Shown piece after piece: positions 42,443-53,483 of a stretch of 64,000 bases of DNA. The stretch comes from Amphiura filiformis (Eukaryota; Echinodermata; Ophiuroidea; Amphilepidida; Amphiuridae): assembly GCF_039555335.1 (NCBI RefSeq), contig NC_092628.1, positions 96,421,782 to 96,485,781 on the forward strand, written 5' to 3'. The notes beneath the pieces are model-generated. The model did no database searches, was not told the origin of the DNA, and saw only the letters and a list, made by a program, of their open reading frames with translations. A program made the translations under genes and the position numbers. Within the stretch, counting starts at the first letter, position 1, and each line of letters starts with the position of its first letter.

Positions 42443-43623
42443 AAAATATGTATTATCAAGTTCTGCCAAATGAAACATAGCTCAATTCTAATTATTCATT
42501 TAGTCCAAACTGGGGATAAAAGAAAAAGACTTGGAACAAGTCTAAGCATTAAAAATCTTGAGTACTAGCCGCAATTTTGCTCTAATTTTCACCTTTTTCT
42601 GTTACTTTCATTAAATGGTTATAAGAATTAAACACATCTTTTCCAAAAATTAGGAGGCATAAACTGATATTAGTCTTAGTACAAGTTTTTGGGCTTGATT
42701 GTCACTACATACGAAAAACACCCTAAAACGAAGGCTCTTTTTAGAGAGAGTGTACATTTTAAAAGTCTTCGAGCTTCCAAAAAAGGACTTTATTGTGACA
42801 ATGTTCGCGCTTAGCGCGCAAAATGTGGTATTTTACACCATTTTGGCCCATGATCGGAGCGACTTTGATGGGAAACGGGCTCCGTGCCCCTTTTCATTTC
42901 CATTGCTTTCTCGGTTTTCTCTTTAATTTTTTGTCAGAGGAGCACTTTCTCTTTAAATTTTTGTCAGCCTGAGGGGTTTCTCTTTTATTTTTTTTTTTTT
43001 AGTTAGGGGGGGGGGGGGGCACTCGACCACACCTGCCCCACCGCTGGCTACGCTACTGATCGGGTAGCAGTATTAATTTGAAATCTGCCCGGGAAATCGG
43101 CTAAACCCTAGAATCGCGAAACGTAGTTGTTATATTTTGACACATTTTCGTCCAATGCTAAGTAATTTAATAATTTTAAGAATAGAATAAATTGCAGTTG
43201 TCAAAATTTAGAAAAATATGTGGGTTTTATTCCTCAACCACATCAACTATTAATTTTGTTTCTGTTTGGTTTTCGTGCATTAAAATTCCCAAATATTAAA
43301 TAGGCCTAAAGCTTATTAAAGAGCTTTAAAGTTTCCGACGATACAGAACCTTCTTTTCACTCAGGAACCCCGTCAGGAACATAAAGTATAATAAAGTTCC
43401 TTCCGATCACACACACAGCCCTAGCCACACACATATGCCTATTATTCCCATAACAGGAGCTTTCCAAGCGTTCAAGATTATTTTGACCTACGATACGACC
43501 AGAGTTCAGGTCGTCTGCAAATATTGTACTGCCCTGATTACTTCGATCAGTGCATGCAGTGGCATACAGTCAAAGGGTACTTCGATATTCAATTATTTTA
43601 TTTTAATGCTGAATAATTGAAAC
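42443..43623. other. Intergenic DNA upstream of the dehydrogenase gene
   Basis: It contains the right end of another transposon-like piece (poly-G run, then GGCTACGCTACTG at about 43044), whose left end I could not place. The last 300 bases before 43624 should contain the promoter, but no TATA box is convincing. Confidence 0.4.
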
Positions 43624-43716
43624 ATGGACGTTCGCGGTAAAGTTGGCATAATTACCGGAGGAGCCTTTGGTATTGGCAAAAAACTTGTTGAAACTTTATT
43701 GCAAAAAGGAGCTAAA
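43624..43716 (+). CDS. HPGD-like: Dehydrogenase exon 1, cofactor loop
   Basis: ATG at 43624, donor GTAAGT. Reads MDVRGKVGIITGGAFGIGKK, the first strand and glycine-rich loop of an SDR Rossmann fold. Confidence 0.92.
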
Positions 43717-46700
43717 GTAAGTATAATAATTATGACGACGCCTGGTACTATTCAGAAAGCTTTTTTAAAAGCTTCGGATAAAAGCTTAAAAGCTCTTAAA
43801 AGCACACTGAAAAGTATGTTCAATGGAATATCATGGGGCGTATATGCTCCCACTTGGGGGGGGGGCGGCGTATGTAGGGCTGTAACTTTTAAGTTAAAAG
43901 CCCAAAAGACCCCCTGTTCCGTATTTTCTGGAGGCTAGAAAATCTAGGAGGCCACACTTCCGGGAACACCCCCTCCCGTGCACCCCCTTTTCAGCTTCGC
44001 TGTCACCCAAATAGCCTACCCATTATTTTTTAATCACACGTTCTGTCACCAAATACCTCTTATTTTTCCATTCGATCTGTTACCCAAGTGCCCTTATTTT
44101 TTTAATTCGAACAGAAGATTTCACCAAAACAATCTTTCCTGATAACATATAATATTATGGCATTGACCCATGCAATTTCACAGTCATGATAGTTGCAGGG
44201 TGTATAGGTCATGTTTACCTCTCAACCGGCGCTAACCTGAAAGAGGTCGCTATGAGTTTGCAAAAAGTATTTTGCGTTTGTTAAAAGTATTTTCTTCATA
44301 TATACACATGCATGAGGAATCGTGAGCAGGGGCATAAATATGGCTGAAAGCTAAGAAATATCGAAGAAATATTGTTTACCGTTATCGACGGTAACGATCG
44401 GCAGCGAGAATAAATGTTTTGTCTTTCTTTTCCAGGGTGTTGTCATTCTAGACGTTAATGAAAGTAATGGTCGCACAACTCAAGCTGAGTTTGAGAAAAG
44501 GTTTGGTAAAGGGAGAGTGGTTTTCCGAAAATGTGATGTATCCTCGATGGCGCAGATGCAAGGTATAATACATATTGGACAGAAAAACATAATCACATAA
44601 TTTTCATGAGGGCTCTACATAGGCCTAATGTTTTTCCCATTTTGTAGAAGAAAATACTTTACCGATTTCAACCAAATAATTATAGTTTAATAATGTTACT
44701 CCCCGTAATCTAAGCTTTCTTCTAGTTACGTTATGTTTGGATCCCCCGCAAATAACTTAATATTTCCCTAATTATACGTATGATTCTCTTTTCATTCATT
44801 CCAGCTGCTTTCCAGTTCACTATTGACACCTACGGGAAACTTAACATCGTTTGCAATAACGCAGGTTTTTGGGACGAACTCAACTGGGAGAAAATGTTTC
44901 TGGTTAACATTGTGAGTAAAATTATTTGAAACATGATATAAACATTGCTAGGTGACGTTACTCGTGACCTGATATCAGTTTAAATCAATATGAATTTCAA
45001 ATTGTTTGTACGCTTCGTGCATACTGTTTTCTATCAATCATTTTAATTTTAAAGAGAGTCGGCAAATAATGCACAATTTCAGAGACACAGTCATAATATA
45101 ATTATAGTAAATGCACCAACTGCACATCTTCAAAATATATACAACGTTATTGCATTAATATATCAGTTTCAGTGTGGACAATTCCCGCTAATTCAAAATC
45201 TGGAAACCAACAGTGTTCGGAAAAAACATCCGTGTCAAAGCTCCAAAATCAGCCTGGTCCGCGACGAAACGCGGTTATGATGTCGAGTACCTGTCAAAAT
45301 TAAATCTTAAGGTGGCCAGGCAACGATATCAATAGAGGGTCCAGACCATGAAAGTTTTGCGTCATATGACATATCACAGCAAACACAAAACGTTTTCGAC
45401 ATCATTCGCAAAAAGGTTATAAAAGGTTGTCAGAAAACGTTTAAATGTCGGGTTATATAAAGGGTATATTAAGGTTATAAAACGTTTTCATAACATTAAA
45501 AACATTTTTGATAATCTACTGCCCAACAAACACAAAACATTTAAAGAACATTTCTGTGTTTGCTGGGTGCAAATGTTTTAACATAATGTTATTTTAGTGT
45601 CGACAAAATATTTGGCAAAAAATGTTTGCAAAATTAACTTACAATAACATTTTGAACACATTCTAAAAATATTTTTGTAGTGTGTTTTCATACAAAACGT
45701 ATTAAAACGTTTTCATGACCTTTATATAATCCGACATTTAAATGTTATTAAAACGTTTTGAAAAAACATTTTAAGAACATTTCTATGTTTGCTGGGCGCA
45801 AATATTTTAACATAAATGTTATTTAAGTGTTGACAAAATATGTTTGCAAAAATAACTTTAAATAACATTTGGAACACATTCTAAAAATATTGTTGTAGTG
45901 TGTTTTCATACAAAACGTTTTCATGACCATTATATAACCCGACATTTTAATGTTATTAAAACGTTTTTACCTAAACCAAAAGCCAAAATATAACTTATTT
46001 AAAACGTTTTAAAAACATTTTTGTGGAACAAATGGACAAATCATTATATCAAAATGTTCAGAAGAATCTAGAGGATTTTTTCTGCCATGTTGTTAAATTT
46101 GTGACCCGCGAATTATATTCCGTTCCCATGGCAACGGTCACGCCATTTAAGGATTTTTGTAATTGTTTACTCCAAAATGTCACATTTAACTAGCTATTTC
46201 TTTAAAATTAAATGGAGTAGCAACATTATACTGGTGTGCAGAATACACGACACGTGGATATAACAACATGAGATTCTTACATTGACATGAGCTACCTAAT
46301 TACAAGATCTGTTATGAGCTATCTTCAGAAGATAGCAATATTGGATTGCTACATTGACATGATCTGATATGAGCTATCTTCAGAAGATAGCAATATTGGA
46401 TTGCTACATTGACTATAGCTCTAGATTGACATGATTTGATATGAGCTATCTTCAGAAGATAGCTATATTGGATTGCTAGATTGGCATGATCTGATATGAG
46501 CTATCTTCAGAAGATAGCTATATTGGATTGCTACATTGACATGATCTGATATGAGCTATCTTCAGAAGATAGCTATATTGGATTGCTACATTGACATGAT
46601 CTGATATGAGCTATCTTCAGAAGATAGCTATATTGGATTGCTACATTGACATGATCTGATATGAGCTATCTTCAGAAGATAGCTATATTGGATTGCTACA

Positions 46701-49700
46701 TTGACATGATCTGATATGAGCTATCTTCAGAAGATAGCAATATTGGATTGCTACATTGACATGAACTGATACGAGCTATCTTCAGAAGATAGCTATATTG
46801 GATTGCTACATTGACATGATCTGATATGAGCTATCTTCAGAAGATAGCAATATTGGATTGCTAGATTGACATGATCTGATATGAGCTATCTTCAGAAGAT
46901 AGCTATATTGGATTGCTAGATTGACATGATCTGATATGAGCTATCTTCAGAAGATAGCTATATTGGATTGCTACATTGACATGATCTGATACGAGCTATC
47001 TTCAGAAGATAGCAATATTGGAATGCTACATTGACATGATCTGATACGAGCTATCTTCAGAAGATAGCAATATTGGAATGCTACATTGACATGATCTGAT
47101 ATGAGCTATCTTCAGAAGATAGCAATATTGGATTGCTACATTGACATGATCTGATATGAGCTATCTTCAGAAGATAGCAATATTGGAATGCTACATTGAC
47201 CTGATCTGATACGAGCTATCTTCAGAAGATAGCTATATTGGATTGCTACATTGACATGATCTGATACGAGCTATCTTCAGAAGATAGCAACATTGGGTTG
47301 CTACATTGACATGATCTGATACGAGCTATCTTCAGAAGATAGCTATATTGGATTGATACATTGACATGCTATTAGACTTTAGCAAGGCATTCGACAAGGT
47401 ACCACATCTGCGCCTTGCTGCCAAGCTCAACTACTATGGCATTAGAGGGAAGATGTTAAGTTGGATTCAAGACTTCCTTGTAGGGCGAGACCAATGCGTC
47501 ATTGTTAATGGCACGCATTCTAAGTGGTCACCAGTGACATCGGGAGTACCCCAGGGCTCGGTCCTCGGTCCCACCCTCTTCTTGTTATACATAAATGACA
47601 TAGTTAGTGACATCAGTTGCACCCTGCGGCTTTTCGCAGATGACAGCATCCTGTATAAAGAAATAACATGTGCCGATGATTATAATCTCCTTCAAGAAGA
47701 TCTGAACAAGGTGTTTAGATGGGCCGACCAGTGGCAGATGTGTTTTAATGCTGGGAAGTGTAAAGCTCTATCCATCACCCGTAAAACAAAACCATTCAAT
47801 TACACCTATGAGGTTGACGGGCAACGCATCCGGAAATCATCTAAGCATAAATACCTTGGCGTCACTATCACCAACCAACTGGATTGGAAAGACCATGTTC
47901 AAAATGTCACTGCTAGCGCACGAAGCACCTTAGGAGTCCTTAGACGTAATCTTTCATCTTGTCCATCACAAGTCAAAAGTAGAGCATACCAGGCATTGGT
48001 ACGACCAAAGTTGGAGTACGCCTCGGCTGCGTGGAACCCGTACGTCAAACAGCAGGTGAACGCATTGGAGGCAGTGCAGCGTCAAGCAGCTAGATTTGTT
48101 TACAACAACTATGAAAGACAGGCTAGTGTTACACAGATGCTGCAACGCCTTGAGTGGGACTCCCTAGCTACCAGACGTCTGCTCAACCAGAATACAATGT
48201 TCTTCAAGATACATCATGGGCTGGTTAATATTCCTTTCCCTCGACGGTACTACCATCTGTTCGTCAGGGTAGAGCATCCAACATCTATAGCTACCAGGCC
48301 ATACAACCGAGGGTCAACACCTACCGCTACTCCTTCTTCGTTCGTACAATACCAGTTTGGAACAGATTGCCATCTCCAGTCGTATCATCTTTGACAGTTA
48401 GCCATTTCCAGGCCCTGGCGTTACCACTTCTCCGGGATATGGCAACTACACCAACCCACCAATCCTTGTAGTCTTCGGGGCTTCGCCCCTTTTTACTCGC
48501 ACTTTTGTTGATGTTTTTGAGCACCGAATTTGGCACGTATGCACAGCACAGCTCTCCTAGGAAAAGCCTCGCTTAACAGGAGTTCATCACTCAAGACTCA
48601 AGACTCAAGACATGATCTGATATGAGCTATCTTCAGACGATAGCAATATTGGAATGCTACATTGACCTGATCTGATACGAGCTATCTTCAGAAGATAGCA
48701 ACATTGGGTTGCTAAATTGACATGATCTGATATGAGCTATCGTCAGAAGATAGTTATATTGGATTGCTACATTGACATGATCTGATACGAACTATCTTCA
48801 GAAGATAGCAATATTGGATTGCTACATTGACATGATCTGATACGAACTATCTTCAGAAGATAGCAATATTGGATTGCTACATTGACATGATCTGATATGA
48901 GCTATCTTCAGAAGATAGCAACATTGGATTGCTACATTGACATGATCTGATATGAGCTATCTTCAGAAGATAGCAATACTGGATTGCTACATTGACATGA
49001 TCTGATATGAGCTATCTTCAGAAGATAGCAATATTGGATTGCTACATTGACATGAACTGATACGAGCTATCTTCAGAAGATAGCAACATTGGTTTGCTAC
49101 ATTGACATGATTACGAGCTATCTTCAGAAGATAGCAACATTGGATTGCTACATTGACATGATCTGATACGAGCTATCTTCAGAAGATAGCAACATTGGTT
49201 TGCTACATTGACATGATCTGATACGAGCTATCTTCAGAAGATAGCAACATTGGATTGCTACATTGACATGATCTGATACGAGCTATCTTCAGAAGATAGC
49301 AACATTGGTTTGCTACATTGACATGATCTTCAGATGAAAATAACATTAGATTGCTTCATCTTTATTTTGGTTAATGATATCATAATCTCAAAATAAGTAG
49401 GCTTGCAATCTTGATTATAGAGACAAATATTTAGAACGAAATCTGACATGAGCCAATTCATAAAATACCTTGTGTTAAAAAAGAAAGAAAAAATGTTACT
49501 TTTTATATACTTTGAATCTTTGTCATCTGGATTAAAACAATGTCAAAATATAACCGAATTTAACAAGATTTTTTGATGCTGTTTATATTTTCAAGAATGG
49601 GGTAGTAAATGGTACTAAAGCTGCTACTGAATTCATGAAAGGCGAAGCTGATGGGGGCGGCGTCATAGTCAATATAGCGTCAATAGCAGGTATGCAATCA

Positions 49701-52700
49701 TTATATTAGATTGAAGATTGTTTAATTTAGATAATCACTTATTAGGATCTCGATTAGCAATTTTATACCATTTTGCATGTTTTGAGATACAGTTGCGAAT
49801 GTCGATGACGGGTCGACGACACGAAACTAGTGACAATTTTGCTGTCATGATACTAGATATTCATGATCATTCAGTGATCCCAGCGTAAGTATAAAAAAAG
49901 TGTTTATAAATTGTGAAATTGTGAGACATTCAAAAGGTATTTTTGAAATGAAAAATTTGGCAAAAAAACGAAGAAAACAGCAGTATTGACAAAGTTGAAG
50001 CCCTATTGAAATTTCTCTACTTTTAAGAAGAGTAATTACAGATTCGTGTAAAATGTCTTCTATTGTCTTAAATACACGGCTTTCAACTTAACCATTAGCA
50101 TGTTATGTTAGCACATTTATGGCGCTAACAAATGTGCCCAAATCTGAATTTGTGTGATTTTTACGATCCTCCCGATGAGCAAATCACTGAAGAGGCCTTT
50201 AAGGGGGGTCGATCTTTTGTGCGTAATTATAGAGGGCCAGGGGATTCACTCTATCATTAAAAAATTATTTGAAGAAGTCAAAGAGCCCTAGGAATAAAAA
50301 CTGTAGTGTAATTCACGCCAGATACAATTTCTTTATACGACAAAAGTTAATTTTTGTAATCGATCAAAAAACAAACGTTTTATATCAATTTTAAATTTAG
50401 CCTGAATCCGTAAATATGGTACCTCTCGCCCTTTTTTAGGTCAAGGCTATTTTTACCATTATGCAGCGAACCATTGTTGAAGCTATTTCACATACATGTA
50501 CAAAACATTCTAGAGAAAGAATGAGGTCATATAGTGTTGAAATATCTTTTGTTGATTTCGAATGATAATGTCATGAAGTCGTAAATTTTAAGGTCAAATT
50601 CCTAAAACCAAAACAAAACATTGCGACGCAGATAATTCCCGACTTACGCAATTTCATCATCACATCAGTGTCTTTATTATTTGTTTGAAACCTTTCCCAA
50701 ACGTTCGTGCTATTTATGCGTAAAACGGCTAATCTATCTTTACAAAACACGTCTTTTTTAGTAAACAAAAGGCTAAAGATGGCATTATGAGATTTATCTT
50801 TTATCATTACACTCATCCGCTCAACTGCCACGGTGGCCAAGTGGTAAAGCGCTAGACGCGTAATCGAAGGAAGTTTAGAATCGCTGGTTCGAGTCCCAAC
50901 GAAGCCTGTGGAAACTTTTTTTCTTCAAAATTCATGATCGCATTCCGAAATGAGTCACTTGTCGGTAAATCATGTATCGTATCCTTAATGTGATTATCAA
51001 TCATTTGGATTCTTTCAGCCAAACAAGCACACGCAAATAACATGTAATTTTGACTCTGGCAATCGCTCGGTGTTCAAAAAACTCGCACGTGTGTTTCATT
51101 GTACATGTGCACAGCACAGATCATATTTCCCTACAACATTTTCTCATCACCCATTTCTAGACAATACTCAAACTAAATAAACCCTCAATACCGAAACCTT
51201 CCGGATATTATTATCATTATACCGTAATTATTTTGGGCGCCTCTATAATATCTGATTAAAAGCTATGCCTGTACTTGCATAGTCCGATAGTCATTCTTTA
51301 TTTCAAGCGAAATTTTAATTTTGTGTACCTGTCTGTCATTATTTTCTTTATACGGTAAGTAATAACTTTGACCTTGCGTGTATTCTTTGCAGCATTACTG
51401 TTAATGCCATTGTCCCCACTGTATGCAACATCAAAATATGCTGTACTTGGGTATTCTAGAAATGTAGCGGTAAGTGCAAGTTCTCTTTGATTACCTTTCA
51501 AGTATGTGGTTTTTTACCTCAGTTTGTGATTTCCACACCAACCAAAAAGCAGAATTCCTTTTAAAATTATGCATGCCAAAATTGTATCACTCTAAAAGGG
51601 TAGATTTTCACTTATTTGTATTCAGCAAAAACGTCGACGACTCTGAATGCTGCATTGACAAGATCTGATATACTTAGTAAGCTATCTCAAGAAGATGTTC
51701 AATGTAAAAAGACTTGGATGATTTTAGTTTAATGCTTTTCTTATCTTGATAGCATTTTGATCGAAATGTAATACGGAAGAAACTCCGAGTGAATATCTTA
51801 TGTCCAAGTGCAGTAAAAGAGACAAACCTCCTTCCAGGAGCAAAAGCTGCTGTAGGCGAACAAAAACTACTGGACGACTATTTAGCTGCTATACCATCAA
51901 CTACGTAAGTTGCATTAATCAATATTTGGACATTCTGAAACAAATTAAAGTAGGAGAAGGCTAACACCTTTGAGTTGACGTCATTCTGAACACAATCCTT
52001 TCACTGCAGTAAACTGTAAATCTCGCTTGTATGGCGTTGACCACATGTCAGCTTCTAGTTTTCCATAATGTCGCAACACTGCGAACATAGCCTTTCCACG
52101 GAATCAAAGGCCTTCTTGAAATCTATGTGACTATGAGAGGATGCTGGTAAATTAACCATCCATGATCCGTCTAAGAATGTGGATCTGCTGGGCACAGCTT
52201 TAACATTGGCGAATCCAGTCTGATTGTTCCTTAAGGGGTCAATGTGAAATTGGTTTTTATTATAATGGCAGGAAGGATGCAGGATCTTGTTGTATACTTC
52301 AGCTGTAATTGACAGGATAGATATTCCTTGGTAGTTGGTCATGTAAGACCAAGGTCTCCATTCGTGGGTATAGGACTAATGACGCTAGTGATCCATTGGC
52401 TGGTGGTGTAATATATAGTACTAAATACATTTCAGCACACAAACCATGCATATTAGTATTTCTCAACCCCATTGTACGTATCACCACCATTCCGGACCGC
52501 AAGATATACAATTGCACCATCAAGATGTGTCACCTTGTTATTCTTCAATTGGGGGGATAGATTTCAGTGTCTCCTCACGTATTGGTGGCAGGGCCGGATT
52601 TACCATTGGCCCAGATGGAGCCCCAAAATTGCCCTGTGCAGCTTCCTTTTTAGCCCGAAAAAGCAATTTACGCGCTTCGCGCGCACTGGCCCGTTAGGTA

Positions 52701-53474
52701 GCAATATTCACCTTTATTTTGGGCCAAAATAGTCTGCAATTGAATATTTTGAATATTTGTCGCGCCCATTAATGTTCTAGTAAGATCTATGCTTGTTTCC
52801 CTCTAAATTGTAATGCTTCCGACGCCACTGTCCATCTTATACCCAAACCAAAACTTGGCCTAATTGATCTAGCGCACATGCCTTTCTGATGGCGAGTTTG
52901 GGGGCTTCTAAATTTTGGCCTGGCCAAGGGCACCTAAAAGGTAAATCCGGCCCTGATTGGTGGATTGACCTGAATTGGTAAGCTCCTGAGCAGAAGGTGG
53001 GGCAGTTCAGAAGGTTGTTGACAAATATTGTTGTTAAGCAGAGACCAGAAATATTCCCTTCATTTGGGCAAGTAGGTCCTTTGGCAGTATCATCTATTTT
53101 CGTAATATTATCTGGGTTTCTTGTCTTTGCCATAAAGATCATGGAAGATTTTCCATGTGGTGATACAGCTACCTATCACCTGTTAAGTTGGCCAGCTTGC
53201 GATCTGTTATCTGTTTATTTATTTATTCATTTATTTCCAAAAGGAACTTACTTTCAATGTTATTATTGCTTGTCTCCACAGAACTGATGCCGTAGCCAAG
53301 GCGTTTCTTAAGGTTATCGAGGAGCCCTACAATGGTGCTAGTTTTTATATTCCATCATATCGCCGTCAGAAAGGAGAAGTGGCTCCCGTGTTCATTGAAG
53401 ACGAGACCGCTAGGTTTAGAAAACAACTCGGAGTAGAAAAAAGTATGCTTGAAGTTGTCAAGTCTAGTTTGTAA
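43624..53474 (+). CDS. HPGD-like: 15-hydroxyprostaglandin dehydrogenase-type short-chain dehydrogenase, complete, 7 exons
   Basis: Exons 43624-43716, 44436-44562, 44805-44911, 49596-49689, 51393-51469, 51753-51904 and 53282-53474 add up to 843 nt (280 residues plus stop), all with GT-AG borders and matching phase. Classical SDR features: TGGAFGIG cofactor loop at 11-18, Asp37 ending the second strand (predicts NAD preference), CDV at 64-66, NNAG at 91-94, Asn108, and the catalytic Ser138, Tyr151 and Lys155 (YATSK). These are the same numbers as in human 15-PGDH as I recall it. The usual Cys-Pro-Gly motif reads CPSAV. 15-PGDH oxidises the 15-hydroxyl of prostaglandins in the cytosol; the real substrate here is unknown because this family expanded widely in invertebrates. 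Introns hold a large minisatellite, LINE pieces and a hAT-like MITE, yet the reading frame is clean. Human HPGD is 266 residues; the extra length is C-terminal. Confidence 0.9.
44436..44562 (+). CDS. HPGD-like: Dehydrogenase exon 2
   Basis: Acceptor TTTTCCAG, donor GTATAA. Contains GVVILDVNES with Asp37, and FRKCDVSS, the adenine-pocket motif. Confidence 0.9.
44805..44911 (+). CDS. HPGD-like: Dehydrogenase exon 3, NNAG motif
   Basis: Acceptor CATTCCAG, donor GTGAGT. Reads YGKLNIVCNNAGFWDELNWE and ends MFLVNI with Asn108. Confidence 0.92.
45386..46025. repeat. Stacked CCAGCAAACAC-family repeats in intron 3
   Basis: Starts AGCAAACACAAAACGTTTTC and includes several TGTTTGCTGGG termini (about 45561 and 45791), with repeated AACGTTTT and TTCATGACCTTTATATAA phrases. 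It looks like two or three copies in tandem or nested. Confidence 0.65.
46300..47365. repeat. 55-bp minisatellite with internal hairpin, left block (about 19 units)
   Basis: The unit contains GAGCTATCTTCAGAAGATAGC, whose GCTATCTTC/GAAGATAGC halves form a perfect hairpin, plus ATATTGGATTGCTACATTGAC. Units vary at a few fixed positions (ATGAG/ACGAG, GCTATA/GCAATA/GCAACA). It lies in intron 3 of the dehydrogenase. Not CRISPR: the whole unit repeats and there are no variable spacers. Confidence 0.92.
47366..48611 (+). mobile_element. 5'-truncated CR1-like LINE inserted in the minisatellite
   Basis: The open frame 47366-48394 starts inside the reverse transcriptase (LLDFSKAFDKVPH), has GVPQGSVLGPTLFLLYINDI and FADD, then the thumb and C-terminal region typical of CR1-like elements (KYLGVTI, LEAVQRQAARFV). 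It ends at (ACTCAAG)3, a short-repeat 3' tail. GACATG at both borders (about 47364 and 48612) may be the target duplication. The long intact frame suggests a young insertion. Confidence 0.85.
48612..49326. repeat. 55-bp hairpin minisatellite, right block (about 13 units)
   Basis: Continuation of the array after the LINE. The first units (CTTCAGACG, CGTCAGAAG) are more diverged, and the last ones carry the AACATTGGTTTG variant. It ends in a degenerate ATCTTCAGATGA. Confidence 0.9.
49596..49689 (+). CDS. HPGD-like: Dehydrogenase exon 4, catalytic Ser138
   Basis: Acceptor TATTTTCAAG, donor GTATGC. Ends GGGVIVNIASIA, with Ser138 as the catalytic serine. Confidence 0.9.
49690..50828. other. Dehydrogenase intron 4, nothing recognised
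   Basis: AT-rich intron DNA with no repeat or coding similarity noticed before the tRNA-like sequence. Confidence 0.5.
50829..50913 (+). pseudogene. tRNA-like sequence, probable tRNA pseudogene or SINE head
   Basis: CCACGGTGGCCAAGTGGTAA has an A-box, and GGTTCGAGTCC a B-box. CGCGTAA sits where the anticodon loop would be (CGT, Thr if real). The anticodon and T stems are mismatched and the acceptor closes only partly (CCACGG with CCTGTGG), so a working tRNA is unlikely. A T run follows at about 50918. Confidence 0.45.
51393..51469 (+). CDS. HPGD-like: Dehydrogenase exon 5, catalytic YATSK
   Basis: Acceptor TTCTTTGCAG, donor GTAAGT. Reads LLLMPLSPLYATSKYAVLGY, with Tyr151 and Lys155. Confidence 0.92.
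51753..51904 (+). CDS. HPGD-like: Dehydrogenase exon 6
   Basis: Acceptor TTGATAG, donor GTAAGT. Reads LRVNILCPSAVKETNLL, the segment after the active site that contacts the cofactor. Confidence 0.9.
52040..53170 (-). mobile_element. Degraded RTE/BovB-like LINE fragment in intron 6
   Basis: On the minus strand, TWKIFHDLYGKDKK (near 53160) and EYFWSLLNNN fit a pre-RT linker. TNYQGISILSITAEVYNKIL, DPLRNNQTGF and HIDFKKAFDSVE (52055-52342) are reverse transcriptase motifs. Several stops and frameshifts are present. It is split by the hAT-like MITE at 52589-52955. Confidence 0.7.
52589..52955. mobile_element. hAT-like MITE with exact ATTGGTGG duplication, inside the LINE fragment
   Basis: ATTGGTGG at 52581-52588 and 52956-52963. 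Perfect inverted ends CAGGGCCGGATTTACC and GGTAAATCCGGCCCTG. 367 bp, with a GCGCTTCGCGCGC motif in the middle. It dates after the surrounding LINE fragment. Confidence 0.92.
53282..53474 (+). CDS. HPGD-like: Dehydrogenase exon 7 and stop
   Basis: Acceptor GTCTCCACAG; stop TAA at 53472-53474. It encodes the C-terminal helix and a charged tail longer than in human HPGD. The region after the stop is A-rich and runs into an inverted-repeat element. Confidence 0.9.
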
Positions 53475-53483
53475 AAAAAAATT

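Noticed and set aside
46300-49326. CRISPR-like regularly spaced palindromes
   Set aside because: The complete 55-bp unit repeats with no unique spacers, the host is animal, and no cas genes are present; it is a minisatellite.
50829-50913. Functional tRNA-Thr gene
   Set aside because: A and B boxes are present but the anticodon and T stems have several mismatches; kept only as a pseudogene-like feature.
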